This document shows, piece after piece, positions 34,295 to 42,490 of a stretch of DNA of 64,000 nucleotides. The notes under the pieces are model-generated. The model was not told the origin of the DNA, searched no databases, and saw only the letters and a list, made by a program, of their open reading frames with translations. The number at the start of each line of letters is the position of its first letter. The stretch's first letter is position 1. The DNA comes from Streptomyces sp. WAC 01529. GTDB taxonomy: Bacteria; Actinomycetota; Actinomycetes; Streptomycetales; Streptomycetaceae. Position numbers and translations under genes: made by a program. The stretch lies in NCBI RefSeq assembly GCF_003945545.1, contig NZ_CP029617.1:6599001-6663000 (forward strand), given 5' to 3'.

Positions 34295-35662
34295 TCAGAA
34301 GTCCCAGCCCTCGTCGTCGGCGACCGCGGGGGTCTCGCCCGGGTGCGCGTGCGCCGGGGCGGTGGCGAACGCGTCGCCCGCCATGCCCGCCGCGAGCGTC
34401 GTGCCGTCCGCCGGGTCGATCAGCAGGAACGATCCGGTGCGCCGCGAGTCCGCGTAGGCGTCGAGCGCGAGGGGCTCGGCGGTACGGACCTTCACGCGCC
34501 CGATGTCGTTGGCGACGAGCCGGCCGGGCTCCGGGTGCTGGGAGAGGTCGTCGAGGGTCAGCCGCGAGGGGATCTCCTTGACGATCGCCTTGACCGTGCG
34601 GGTGGTGTGCTTGAGCAGCACCCGCTGGCCGACGTCGAGCGGCGTGTCCGCCACGTGGCAGACCGTCGCCTCGATGTCCTGCGTGGTCGGCGGGGTGTCA
34701 CCGCTCGGCACGATCAGGTCGCCGCGCGAGATGTCGATGTCGTCCTCCAGGAGCAGCGTGATGGACTGCGGCGTCCACGCCACGTCCACCGCCTTGCCCA
34801 GGAGGTCGATGCCGGTGATCTTGGAGGTGCGGCCCGAGGGCAGGACGGTGACCGACTCGCCGACGCGGAAGGTGCCGGCGGCGATCTGGCCGGCGTAGCC
34901 GCGGTAGTCGGGGTGCTCGGGGGTCTGCGGGCGGATCACGTACTGCACGGGCAGCCGTGCGTGGCAGGAGGTCAGGTCGTGGCTGACCGGGACCGTCTCC
35001 AGGTGCTCCAGGACAGTGGGGCCGCCGTACCAGTCCATGTTCGAGGACGGCTCCACGACATTGTCACCGGCCAGCGCGGAGATGGGGATCGCGGTGACCT
35101 CCGGGACGCCCAACTCGCGGGCGTAGGCGGTGAACTCCTCGGCGATGGTCGCGAAGACCTGCTCCTCGTAGGCGACGAGGTCCATCTTGTTGACCGCCAG
35201 CACCACGTGCGGGACGCGCAGCAGGGCGGCGACCGCGGCGTGGCGGCGGGTCTGCTCGATGACGCCGTTGCGGGCGTCGACCAGGACCACGGCGAGGTCG
35301 GCGGTGGAGGCGCCGGTGACCATGTTCCGGGTGTACTGCACGTGCCCGGGGGTGTCGGCGAGGATGAACCGGCGCCGGGCGGTGGCGAAGTAGCGGTAGG
35401 CCACGTCGATGGTGATGCCCTGCTCGCGCTCGGCGCGCAGCCCGTCGGTGAGCAGCGCCAGGTCCGGCGCGTCGGCGCCGCGGCTGGCCGAGACGCGCTC
35501 GACGGCCTCCAGCTGGTCGGTCAGGACCGACTTGGAGTCGTGCAGGAGGCGGCCCACCAGCGTGGACTTGCCGTCGTCGACGGACCCGGCGGTGGCGAAC
35601 CGCAGCAAGGTGGTGGCCGACAGATCGGCCAGCTGCTCGGTGGCGGCGGTGGTGTCGCTCAT
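34295..35662 (-). CDS. cysN: Sulfate adenylyltransferase subunit 1 (GTPase)
   Basis: CysN (455 aa) is the regulatory GTPase subunit of ATP sulfurylase: GTP hydrolysis drives formation of APS from sulfate and ATP. P-loop GSVDDGKST, switch II region DTPGHVQY and NKMD specificity motif are present, followed by beta-barrel domains like EF-Tu. There is no C-terminal APS kinase domain (no CysNC fusion), because kinase is supplied by cysC nearby. The ATG at 35662 is two bases after the cysD stop, so they are translationally coupled and stay in stoichiometric balance. Confidence 0.95.
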   Translation of the reverse strand: MSDTTAATEQLADLSATTLLRFATAGSVDDGKSTLVGRLLHDSKSVLTDQLEAVERVSASRGADAPDLALLTDGLRAEREQGITIDVAYRYFATARRRFILADTPGHVQYTRNMVTGASTADLAVVLVDARNGVIEQTRRHAAVAALLRVPHVVLAVNKMDLVAYEEQVFATIAEEFTAYARELGVPEVTAIPISALAGDNVVEPSSNMDWYGGPTVLEHLETVPVSHDLTSCHARLPVQYVIRPQTPEHPDYRGYAGQIAAGTFRVGESVTVLPSGRTSKITGIDLLGKAVDVAWTPQSITLLLEDDIDISRGDLIVPSGDTPPTTQDIEATVCHVADTPLDVGQRVLLKHTTRTVKAIVKEIPSRLTLDDLSQHPEPGRLVANDIGRVKVRTAEPLALDAYADSRRTGSFLLIDPADGTTLAAGMAGDAFATAPAHAHPGETPAVADDEGWDF

Positions 35663-35664
35663 GG

Positions 35665-36603
35665 TTAGAAGTACCCCTCGCGCTTGCGGTCTTCCATCGC
35701 GGCCTCGGACATCTTGTCGTCCGCCCGGGTCGCCCCGCGCTCGGTGAGGCGCGAGGCGGCGATCTCGGCGATGACGGCCTCCAGCGTGGTGGCGTCGGAG
35801 TCGACGGCGCCGGTGCAGGACATGTCGCCCACCGTGCGGTAGCGGATCAGCCGCTTCTCGACCCTCTCGTCCGCCTTGGGGCCGCCCCACTCACCGGCGG
35901 TCAGCCACATCCCCGCCCGCTGGAAGACCTCCCGCTCGTGCGCGAAGTAGATCTGGGGCAGCGCGATGTGCTCACGGGCGATGTACTGCCACACATCCAG
36001 CTCGGTCCAGTTGGAGAGCGGGAAGACGCGGACGTGCTCGCCCGGCGCGTGGCGACCGTTGTAGAGCTGCCACAGCTCGGGCCGCTGGCGGCGCGGGTCC
36101 CACTGCGAGAACTCGTCGCGCAGCGAGAACACCCGCTCCTTGGCGCGGGCCTTCTCCTCGTCCCGGCGCCCGCCGCCGAAGACCGCGTCGAACTTCTCGC
36201 TCTGGATCTTCTCGGTGAGCGGCACGGTCTGCAGCGGATTGCGCGTCCCGTCGGGCCGCTCGCGCAGCATCCCACGGTCGATGTAGTCCTGCACCGAGGC
36301 GACGTGCAGCCGCAGCCCGTGCTCGGCCACCGCCCGGTCGCGGTACTCGATGACCTCGGGGAAGTTGTGCCCGGTGTCCACGTGCAGCAGCGAGAAGGGC
36401 ACGGGCGCGGGGGCGAACGCCTTCAGCGCCAGGTGCAGCATGACGATGGAGTCCTTGCCGCCGGAGAAGAGGATCACCGGCCGCTCGAACTCCCCCGCCA
36501 CCTCGCGGAAGATGTGCACCGCCTCGGACTCCAGGGCGTCCAGATGGCTGAGCGCGTACGGGCTGTCGGTGCCCTCGCCGGTCACTGTGGCGACGGTCGT
36601 CAT
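35665..36603 (-). CDS. cysD: Sulfate adenylyltransferase subunit 2
   Basis: CysD (312 aa) is the catalytic subunit of ATP sulfurylase, making APS from sulfate and ATP. It has the PP-loop of the N-type ATP-pyrophosphatase family (LFSGGKDSIVMLHLA), and family blocks LLHVDTGHNFPEV, GGGRRDEEKARAKER and FPLSNWTELDVWQYI. The ATG at 36603 overlaps the cysC stop by four bases. It forms a heterodimer with CysN, encoded directly downstream. Confidence 0.97.
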   Translation of the reverse strand: MTTVATVTGEGTDSPYALSHLDALESEAVHIFREVAGEFERPVILFSGGKDSIVMLHLALKAFAPAPVPFSLLHVDTGHNFPEVIEYRDRAVAEHGLRLHVASVQDYIDRGMLRERPDGTRNPLQTVPLTEKIQSEKFDAVFGGGRRDEEKARAKERVFSLRDEFSQWDPRRQRPELWQLYNGRHAPGEHVRVFPLSNWTELDVWQYIAREHIALPQIYFAHEREVFQRAGMWLTAGEWGGPKADERVEKRLIRYRTVGDMSCTGAVDSDATTLEAVIAEIAASRLTERGATRADDKMSEAAMEDRKREGYF

Positions 36604-37205
36604 GCCAGACCCCTCTCGGTGAGCAGCGTGTACAGGGCCGCGGCCGACTCCCGCACCGTCTGGTCCTGCGACTCGATACGCAGATCGGGCGACTCGGGCT
36701 CCTCGTACGGGTCGTCGACCCCGGTCAGCCCGGATATCTCGCCCGCCGCCTGCTTGGCGTACAGGCCCTTCACATCACGTACGGAACACACCTCGACCGG
36801 CGTGGCGACATGCACCTCCACATATCCGGTACCGGCCGCCTGGTGGCGCGCTCGCACCGCCTCACGGCTGTCCGCGAACGGCGCGATCACCGGCACAAGA
36901 ACCAACACGCCGTTACGGGCGAGGAGTTCGGACACGAAACCGATGCGCTGCACATTAGTGTGCCGGTCCGCACGGCTGAAGCCGAGGCCCGCGGAGAGGA
37001 ACTCACGGATCTCATCCCCATCGAGCACCTCCACCCGGCGCCCCTGCTCCCGCAGCAGGCCCGCCAACTCGTACGCGATGGTCGTCTTACCCGCACTGGG
37101 CAGGCCGGTGAGCCAGACGGTGGCTCCGCTCACGTGGTTCTCCTGAATCTCTTGCTGTGCCGCAGCGTCTTGCTGTGCCGCGATCTCTTGCTGTGCCGCG
37201 GTCAT
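36600..37205 (-). CDS. cysC: Adenylylsulfate kinase
   Basis: CysC (201 aa) phosphorylates APS to PAPS. The P-loop is GLPSAGKTT and the APS-binding part includes LDGDEIREFLS and FSRADRHTN. The chosen ATG at 37205 (ATGA overlap with the cysH stop) adds a non-conserved Gln/Ala/Glu-rich tail of about 25 residues before VSGATVWLTG, encoded by an 18-bp tandem repeat. A GTG at that Val is an alternative start. The presence of a kinase next to an iron-sulfur type reductase is discussed as a finding. Confidence 0.92.
   Translation of the reverse strand: MTAAQQEIAAQQDAAAQQEIQENHVSGATVWLTGLPSAGKTTIAYELAGLLREQGRRVEVLDGDEIREFLSAGLGFSRADRHTNVQRIGFVSELLARNGVLVLVPVIAPFADSREAVRARHQAAGTGYVEVHVATPVEVCSVRDVKGLYAKQAAGEISGLTGVDDPYEEPESPDLRIESQDQTVRESAAALYTLLTERGLA
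37150..37199. repeat. 18-bp tandem repeat in the cysC 5' end
   Basis: TCTTGCTGTGCCGC occurs three times with exact period 18, at 37150, 37168 and 37186 (plus-strand sequence). It encodes a repeated AAQQ(E/D) element at the N-terminus of CysC. Copy number could vary between strains without shifting frame. Confidence 0.75.
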
Positions 37206-37918
37206 GCGTGGATCCCGCACTCGGTCTTGGCGTTGCCGGCCCAGCGGCCCGCCCGCGCGTCCTCGCCCTCGATCAGGCGGCGGGTGCAGGGAGCGCAGCC
37301 CACCGAGCCGTAACCGTCCATCAGGAGGGGGTTGGTGAGGACGCCATGCTCGGCGGCGTACGCGTCGACGTCGTCCTGGGTCCAGCGGGCGATCGGCGAG
37401 ATCTTGACCTTGCGCCGCTTCTCGTCCCAGCCCACGACCGGGATGTTCGCCCGGGTCGGCGACTCGTCGCGGCGCAGCCCGGTGGCCCAGGCCGCGTACG
37501 CCGTCAGACCCTCTTCGAGCGGCTTGACCTTGCGCAGCTTGCAGCACAGGTCCGGGTCGCGGTCGTGCAGCCGGGGCCCGTACTCGGCGTCCTGCTCGGC
37601 CACCGACTGGCGCGGCGTCAGGGTGATGACCTTGACGTCCATCACGGCCTCGACGGCGTCGCGGGTGCCGATGGTCTCCGGGAAGTGGTAGCCCGTGTCG
37701 AGGAAGACGACGTCCACGCCGGGCATGGCCCGCGAGGCGAGGTGGGCGACGACCGCGTCCTCCATCGAGGAGGTCACGCAGAACTCCTTGCCGAAGGTGT
37801 CGGCCGCCCACTGGAGGATCTCCAGCGCGGACGCGTCCTCCAGATCGCGCCCGGCCTGCTCGGCGAGCGCCTTCAACTCGTCTTCCGTACGCCGCTGCTG
37901 GTCCTGGATGGTGCTCAT
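37202..37918 (-). CDS. cysH: Adenylylsulfate/phosphoadenylylsulfate reductase
   Basis: CysH (238 aa) reduces APS or PAPS to sulfite with thioredoxin. It has the catalytic C-terminal ECGIH motif (Cys near residue 235) and the paired cysteines CC (DLCCKLRKV) and CxxC (GCAPCTRR) that hold a [4Fe-4S] cluster; this combination is known to mark enzymes able to use APS. VFLDTGYHFPET gives the PP-loop-related nucleotide site. The ATG at 37918 overlaps the upstream zinc-ribbon stop by four bases; the longer start at 38014 is rejected. Confidence 0.95.
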   Translation of the reverse strand: MSTIQDQQRRTEDELKALAEQAGRDLEDASALEILQWAADTFGKEFCVTSSMEDAVVAHLASRAMPGVDVVFLDTGYHFPETIGTRDAVEAVMDVKVITLTPRQSVAEQDAEYGPRLHDRDPDLCCKLRKVKPLEEGLTAYAAWATGLRRDESPTRANIPVVGWDEKRRKVKISPIARWTQDDVDAYAAEHGVLTNPLLMDGYGSVGCAPCTRRLIEGEDARAGRWAGNAKTECGIHA

Positions 37919-38094
37919 GTTCCGTCCCCTCCACCGTCGGTGCGCCGAGCGCCCCGGGCGAGCAGCCCGAGGAACTTCAGCTGGAAGGCCCGGTTGCAGG
38001 CCGCGCATTCCCACGCGCCGTGCCCGGTCTCGTTCGGACGCAGGTCCTCGTCCCCGCAGTAGGGGCAGTAGAACGGCGCCGCGCGCTCGCTCAT
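37915..38094 (-). CDS. Small zinc-ribbon protein of the sulfur operon
   Basis: This 59-residue protein opens MSERAAPFYCPYCGDEDL and closes WECAACNRAF, giving two CxxC knuckles for one zinc, then a basic helix (LKFLGLLARGARR). It has ATGA overlaps both with the sulfite reductase gene before it and with cysH after it, so its dose is fixed to theirs. It is probably a redox, assembly or regulatory partner of the reductases; no function is established. It is easily missed because it is short. Confidence 0.8.
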   Translation of the reverse strand: MSERAAPFYCPYCGDEDLRPNETGHGAWECAACNRAFQLKFLGLLARGARRTDGGGDGT

Positions 38095-39788
38095 GACAGG
38101 GCTTCCTCGTCGGCGCGGGCGGCCCAGACGGCGAACCGCTCGCCGTCCGCGCGCTGTTCCTGGAAGCGCCCGAGGACCCGCTCGACGTAGTCGGGCAGCT
38201 CGTCCGCGGTGACCTTCAGACCGCGGACCTTGCGGCCGAAACCGGCGTCGAGACCGAGCGCGCCGCCCAGGTGCACCTGGTAGCCCTCGACCTGGTTGCC
38301 CTCGTCGTCGAGGACCAGCTGGCCCTTGAGGCCGATGTCGGCGACCTGGATGCGGGCGCAGGCGTTCGGGCAGCCGTTGATGTTGATGGTGATCGGCTCG
38401 TCGAACTCCGGGATGCGGCGCTCCAGTTCGTCGATGAGCGAGGCGCCGCGCGCCTTGGTCTCGACGATGGCGAGCTTGCAGAACTCGATGCCGGTGCAGG
38501 CCATCGTGCCGCGCCGGAACGGCGAGGCGTTGACCTTCAGGTCGAGCGCCTCCAGGGCGCCGACGAGCGAGTCGACCTGGTCCTGCTCGATGTCGAGCAC
38601 GATCATCTTCTGCTCGGCGGTGGTGCGCAGCCGCCCCGAGCCGTGTGCCTCGGCGACCTCGGCGATCTTGGTCAGGGTGGCTCCGTCCACGCGGCCGACA
38701 CGGGGCGCGAAACCGACGTAGAAGCGGCCGTCCTTCTGCCGGTGCACGCCGAGGTGGTCGCGCCAGGTGCCGGCGGGCTGCTCGGGCGCGGGGCCGTCGG
38801 ACAGCTTGCGGTGCAGGTACTCGTCCTCCAGGATCCGGCGGAACTTCTCCGGGCCCCAGTCGGCGACGAGGAACTTCAGGCGGGCGCGGTTGCGCAGCCG
38901 GCGGTAGCCGTAGTCGCGGAAGATGCCGATGACGCCGCCGTACACGTCCGGCACGTCCTCCAGGGCCACCCACGCGCCGAGACGCACGCCCAGCTTGGGG
39001 TTGGTGGAGAGGCCGCCGCCGACCCAGAGGTCGAAGCCGGGGCCGTGCTCGGGGTGGTGCACGCCGACGAAGGCCACGTCGTTGATCTCGTGGGCGACGT
39101 CCAGCTGCGGGGAGCCGGAGATGGCGGACTTGAACTTCCGCGGCAGGTTCGAGAAGTCGGGGTTGCCGATGAAGCGGCGCTGGATCTCGTCGATGGCGGG
39201 GGAGCCGTCGATGATCTCGTTCTCGGCGATGCCGGCGACGGGCGAGCCGAGGATGACGCGGGGCGTGTCGCCGCAGGCCTCGGTGGTGGAGAGCCCCACG
39301 GCTTCCAGCCGCCGCCAGATCTCGGGAACGTCCTCGACGCGGATCCAGTGGTACTGCACGTTCTGCCGGTCGGTGAGGTCGGCGGTCCCGCGCGCGAACT
39401 CCTCGGAGATCTCACCGATGACGCGCAGCTGCTCGGTGGTGAGCCGGCCGCCGTCGATGCGCACGCGCAGCATGAAGTACTCGTCGTCCAGCTCCTCCGG
39501 CTCCAGGATCGCCGTCTTGCCGCCGTCGATCCCGGGCTTGCGCTGGGTGTAGAGGCCCCACCAGCGCATCCGTCCGCGCAGGTCGTTCGGGTCGATGGAG
39601 TCGAATCCGCGCTTCGAGTAGATCGTCTCAATGCGTGTCCGCACATTGAGACCGTCGTCGTCCTTCTTGAACTGCTCGTTCCCGTTGAGCGGCGTGAAGT
39701 GACCCACGGCCCACTGACCCTCGCCGCGGTGACGGCTCGCCTTGCGGCGGGGCGTGGCTGGGGCGGGCTTCTCTGGCGTGGCGGGCAT
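38091..39788 (-). CDS. Ferredoxin-dependent nitrite/sulfite reductase
   Basis: This 565-residue siroheme and [4Fe-4S] enzyme reduces sulfite to sulfide (or nitrite to ammonia) with ferredoxin. Cluster and siroheme cysteines lie in CTGIEFCKLA and NGCPNACA (about residues 440 and 480). Two repeated ferrite-reductase half domains are visible, and the N-terminus is a basic, Pro-rich tail. Being the first gene of a cys operon, with a siroheme chelatase downstream, it is much more likely sulfite reductase (often called sirA) than nitrite reductase. The ATG at 39788 has GAAGGAC upstream. Confidence 0.93.
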   Translation of the reverse strand: MPATPEKPAPATPRRKASRHRGEGQWAVGHFTPLNGNEQFKKDDDGLNVRTRIETIYSKRGFDSIDPNDLRGRMRWWGLYTQRKPGIDGGKTAILEPEELDDEYFMLRVRIDGGRLTTEQLRVIGEISEEFARGTADLTDRQNVQYHWIRVEDVPEIWRRLEAVGLSTTEACGDTPRVILGSPVAGIAENEIIDGSPAIDEIQRRFIGNPDFSNLPRKFKSAISGSPQLDVAHEINDVAFVGVHHPEHGPGFDLWVGGGLSTNPKLGVRLGAWVALEDVPDVYGGVIGIFRDYGYRRLRNRARLKFLVADWGPEKFRRILEDEYLHRKLSDGPAPEQPAGTWRDHLGVHRQKDGRFYVGFAPRVGRVDGATLTKIAEVAEAHGSGRLRTTAEQKMIVLDIEQDQVDSLVGALEALDLKVNASPFRRGTMACTGIEFCKLAIVETKARGASLIDELERRIPEFDEPITININGCPNACARIQVADIGLKGQLVLDDEGNQVEGYQVHLGGALGLDAGFGRKVRGLKVTADELPDYVERVLGRFQEQRADGERFAVWAARADEEALS

Positions 39789-39928
39789 GGGGTTACGTCC
39801 TTCGGGGCAGCGGAAAAGCGGCTCTCTGACCTGCGGGTATGGGGCGCATGCGGAGATGCGCGCGCGGCGCTGCGCAGGGAGGGGAAGCGGGGGGACCGGT
39901 GATCAGTCGTGCGGCGGTGCTGAGTGGC

Positions 39929-40012
39929 TCAGCGGACCGGACACATGGCGCTGGACATGCGGCCGAGGTCGACGTGACGCCGACTCACCAAGGCAGTTCC
40001 AGTGCGATCCAT
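39929..40012 (-). CDS. Cysteine-containing leader peptide of the sulfite reductase operon
   Basis: A 27-codon ORF reads M-D-R-T, then VSRRHVDLGR, then a Cys near the end (SAMCPVR). The HVDLxR core with a late Cys is the hallmark of the short leader peptides found before cysteine and sulfur genes in Streptomyces. It ends 140 bases before the reductase start. The hairpin GCTGAG-TGG-CTCAGC (39919-39933) covers its stop codon. Ribosome stalling on low Cys-tRNA could open the mRNA for the operon. No strong ribosome binding site precedes it. Confidence 0.7.
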   Translation of the reverse strand: MDRTGTALVSRRHVDLGRMSSAMCPVR

Positions 40013-40099
40013 GACGGAAGCGTGTCACGGGACTTTCGGCCCAGTCCAGCATTATCCAGAATGCGGACACTCCTGTCCCGAATGGTGGACAGGAGTGTC
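40013..40099 (-). promoter_or_regulatory. Promoter region and 13-bp perfect palindrome of the sulfur operon
   Basis: GACACTCCTGTCC (40066-40078) and its exact complement (40087-40099) surround eight bases. On the minus strand GATAAT (40051-40056) is a good -10 box, placing the -35 region within the palindrome. It could therefore be an operator for a sulfur-status repressor. Because it also lies 67 bases after the stop of the GNAT gene on the same strand, it could instead serve as that gene's terminator; the absence of a U-run and the promoter overlap favour an operator. Confidence 0.55.
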
Positions 40100-40166
40100 G
40101 TCGATCACAAGGGTCGGGGGGGAATAAGGGAAGGGGAGAGGGAGCGGAGGCGCGGGCGGGGCGGTG

Positions 40167-40754
40167 TCAGTCGCGCTTGGCGCCCGGCCACGGGCCCGGC
40201 GTGGGGGCCTCCGGCTCCTGCTCGACCTTGGTGTCGTAGAGCTTGAAGCCGCGCCGGAGGTAATTGTCCATGGCGTGCTCGCCGTCCTTGGAGCAGGTGT
40301 GCAGCCAGACCCGCTCGGTCGGCGCGAGCCCCGGCCACCGCTCGGCCAGGTCCCAGGCCCGCGCGGTCCCGTACGCGAGGAGGTGCCCGCCGATCCGGCG
40401 GCCCCGGAAGGCGGGGAGCAGCCCGAAGTAGGAGATCTCGACGACGCCCGGCGCCGCGTCCCCCTTCTCGCCCCGCGCCGCCAGCTCCAGATAGCCGGCG
40501 GGCGTCCCCCTGTCGTACGCGACCCACGTCTCCACGCCCGGCCGCTCCAGCAGCTTCTGCCACTCGGCGTACGTGAGGGACAGCCGGTCGACCCAGCGGA
40601 TGTCCCCGCCGACGGACGCGTAGAGGAACCGGCTGAACTCGGGTGAGGGCACTTCGGCGCGCACGATCCGCACATCGCCCTCGGGCGCGGGGGCGGGAAG
40701 CAACTCGCTGGGAGACGTCTGCTCCAGCGACCACGTGGTGACAGTGAGACTCAT
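40167..40754 (-). CDS. GNAT family N-acetyltransferase
   Basis: This 195-residue protein has a GNAT fold: GYLELAARGEKG, EISYFGLLPAFRGRRIGGHLLAYG (acetyl-CoA loop within RGRRIGGHLL) and WLHTCSKDGEHAMDNYLRRGFKLY (split at TCSKDG). It would acetylate an amine on an unknown substrate. The ATG at 40754 gives a compact protein but has no clear ribosome binding site; a TTG at 40880, adjoining the stop of the upstream GAF gene, is the alternative. It is probably cotranscribed with that regulator. Confidence 0.82.
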   Translation of the reverse strand: MSLTVTTWSLEQTSPSELLPAPAPEGDVRIVRAEVPSPEFSRFLYASVGGDIRWVDRLSLTYAEWQKLLERPGVETWVAYDRGTPAGYLELAARGEKGDAAPGVVEISYFGLLPAFRGRRIGGHLLAYGTARAWDLAERWPGLAPTERVWLHTCSKDGEHAMDNYLRRGFKLYDTKVEQEPEAPTPGPWPGAKRD

Positions 40755-40876
40755 GGGACTCAGCGAATCACGGGTCGGGTCCTCCGGGGAGACCGGGGCG
40801 GCGGTGTCCACCGGGCCCGCCTGACCGGACAGTGCCTCGACGGCCGCCCCGCGCTGATGCGCAACCGTCGCCACGC

Positions 40877-42175
40877 TCAAGGCTCCGCCACGCCCCTCGC
40901 CGCCCGTATCGCAGGCGCGACCGAGTGCGGCAGGAGGCCGGCCGGACTGTCCGGCATCACCACCTCCACCTCGACATCCTCATGGAAGCGGTAGGGGCGG
41001 TGGGCGAGGACCCCGCCCAAGTACCGTCGCACCCGGGAGAGTTCCGCGCGCACCGTCACCGTGCGGCCCGGGTCGCCGAACATGTCCTCGGCCAGCCCCG
41101 ACGCGCTGCGCCCCTTGCGGTGTGTGGCGAGCAGATAGAGCAACTCCGCGTGGCGCGGGCTCAGTTCGTGGGTCCAGTCGCGGGCGCCGCCGAGCATCGC
41201 CAGTGTCCATCCGCGCGGCTCGCTCACGTCCAGGACCAGCCGGGTCGCGGGCAGCGGCTCCGGTCTCTCACCCGGCTTCTCCAGGCGCAGCAGCCAGCCG
41301 CCGGGCAGCGGCTCCACCCGGCAGGAGCCCAGCGAGGGCAGCCAGGTGCGGCCCGCCGCGAGGGACTTGGGCAGCGCGAGGCGGTCTTCCGGGGGCATGC
41401 CCGTCACCGCGGCGGTCCAGCCGTGCACGTCCACGGCGAGCGCCCGCCCTTCGAGGCGCGCGAGAATCGGGGCCGCCACCGCGCGCAGCCGCTCCAGCGC
41501 CGTGACGTGCCGCTCGCGCAGCCGCGCCTCGGCGAGCTTGGCGACCGAGTCGACCAGGGAGAGCGTCGCCGGATGCACGGTCCGCAGCGGGCCGCTGACG
41601 TCGACGACGCCGAGCAGCCTGCCGTCGCGCGGGTCGGTCACCGGAGCGCCCGCGCACGTCCAGGGATGGTGGGTGCGCACGAAGTGCTCGGCGGAGAAGA
41701 CCTGCACAGGGCGGCGCACCACCAGAGGCGTGCCGAGGCCGTTCGTGCCGACGGCGCTCTCGGTCCAGTCCGCGCCCGGTACAAATCCGAGCGTGTCGGC
41801 CTTGCGGAGCACCGCGGCGCTGCCCTCGCGCCACAGCACCCGCCCCTCCGCGTCGCAGACGACCATGATGTGCTCGGCGGCGTCCGCCACCGAGACCAGG
41901 GCTTCGCGCAGGACCGGCAGGACTTCCAGGAGCGGCGAGGCGCGGCGGCGCTCCTCCAGCTCCTCCTCGTTGAGCAGCCGGGGCCGGGAGCCGTGCTCGG
42001 GGTCGACCCCGCCGGTGAGCATCCGCCCCCAGGACTCGCGGATCACCGGGCGCGGCATGACGCGCGGCGCCTGCCCGGCGAGCATCGCGTCCCGCACCCC
42101 CTTCAGGAGCCGCGCGGCGTGCGCGAGGTCCATGGCGGAGATCCGCGCGAGATCGATCGTCGAAGGGGGGTTCAT
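40877..42175 (-). CDS. GAF-domain transcriptional regulator with C-terminal DNA-binding domain
   Basis: This 432-residue protein resembles the AcoR-type sensor regulators without the AAA+ module. Residues about 75-215 form a GAF-like sensor (DAAEHIMVVCDAEGRVLWREG, ESAVGTNGLGTPL, VRTHHPWTCAGAPV, DPRDGRLLGVVDVSG). The C-terminus (about 345-420) looks like a winged helix of the OmpR/SARP-like type (ELSPRHAELLYLLATHRKG, TVTVRAELSRVRRYLGG). The effector is unknown. The ATG at 42175 follows AAAGGA. It lies 315 bases downstream of the AidB-like gene on the same strand. Confidence 0.78.
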   Translation of the reverse strand: MNPPSTIDLARISAMDLAHAARLLKGVRDAMLAGQAPRVMPRPVIRESWGRMLTGGVDPEHGSRPRLLNEEELEERRRASPLLEVLPVLREALVSVADAAEHIMVVCDAEGRVLWREGSAAVLRKADTLGFVPGADWTESAVGTNGLGTPLVVRRPVQVFSAEHFVRTHHPWTCAGAPVTDPRDGRLLGVVDVSGPLRTVHPATLSLVDSVAKLAEARLRERHVTALERLRAVAAPILARLEGRALAVDVHGWTAAVTGMPPEDRLALPKSLAAGRTWLPSLGSCRVEPLPGGWLLRLEKPGERPEPLPATRLVLDVSEPRGWTLAMLGGARDWTHELSPRHAELLYLLATHRKGRSASGLAEDMFGDPGRTVTVRAELSRVRRYLGGVLAHRPYRFHEDVEVEVVMPDSPAGLLPHSVAPAIRAARGVAEP

Positions 42176-42490
42176 CACCACTGGGTCCTTTCCGGCCAGA
42201 CCAGTGCGTAGCGGGGCCCTTTCATCGTGCCCTGTGATCACGGTCCCGGGTGATGGTTCGACAATGAATCAATTTCGGCGCGGTAAGCGTTGCAACCTCA
42301 TGCAACCCTCGCGAACTGCTGTGCGGTGGCCGAATCTGGACACCACGCCGCCCGTGCGGTGTTCATGCTCCTCAAGGGGCCTGAAGGACGGGGGTGGTGC
42401 CGTGTCGGCGCAGCACCACCCCCGTGTCAACGTCGGCGCCTTGCAGCGCGCTCCCGTGTCAACGCCGGCGCCCGGGACCTGTCCGGCGGA
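42176..42490. promoter_or_regulatory. Intergenic region with promoter elements and repeats
   Basis: No gene is supported here. Near the GAF regulator, GTTGC-N8-GCAAC (42289-42306) is a candidate operator. The other half holds the terminator hairpin at 42388-42425 and a direct repeat of CCCGTGTCAACGTCGGCGCC at 42421-42440 and 42453-42472 (one mismatch, period 32). Confidence 0.4.
42388..42425 (-). terminator. Hairpin terminator after the AidB-like gene
   Basis: A perfect 13-bp inverted repeat, ACGGGGGTGGTGC (42388-42400) and GCACCACCCCCGT (42413-42425), with a 12-base loop, lies 65 bases beyond the stop of the AidB-like gene on the minus strand. It is a good factor-independent style hairpin without a clear U-run. 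Confidence 0.65.

Noticed and set aside
36600..37934. Fusion of CysC with an upstream domain
   Set aside because: Upstream residues are another frame of cysH; the ATG at 37205 gives normal CysC plus a short repeat tail.
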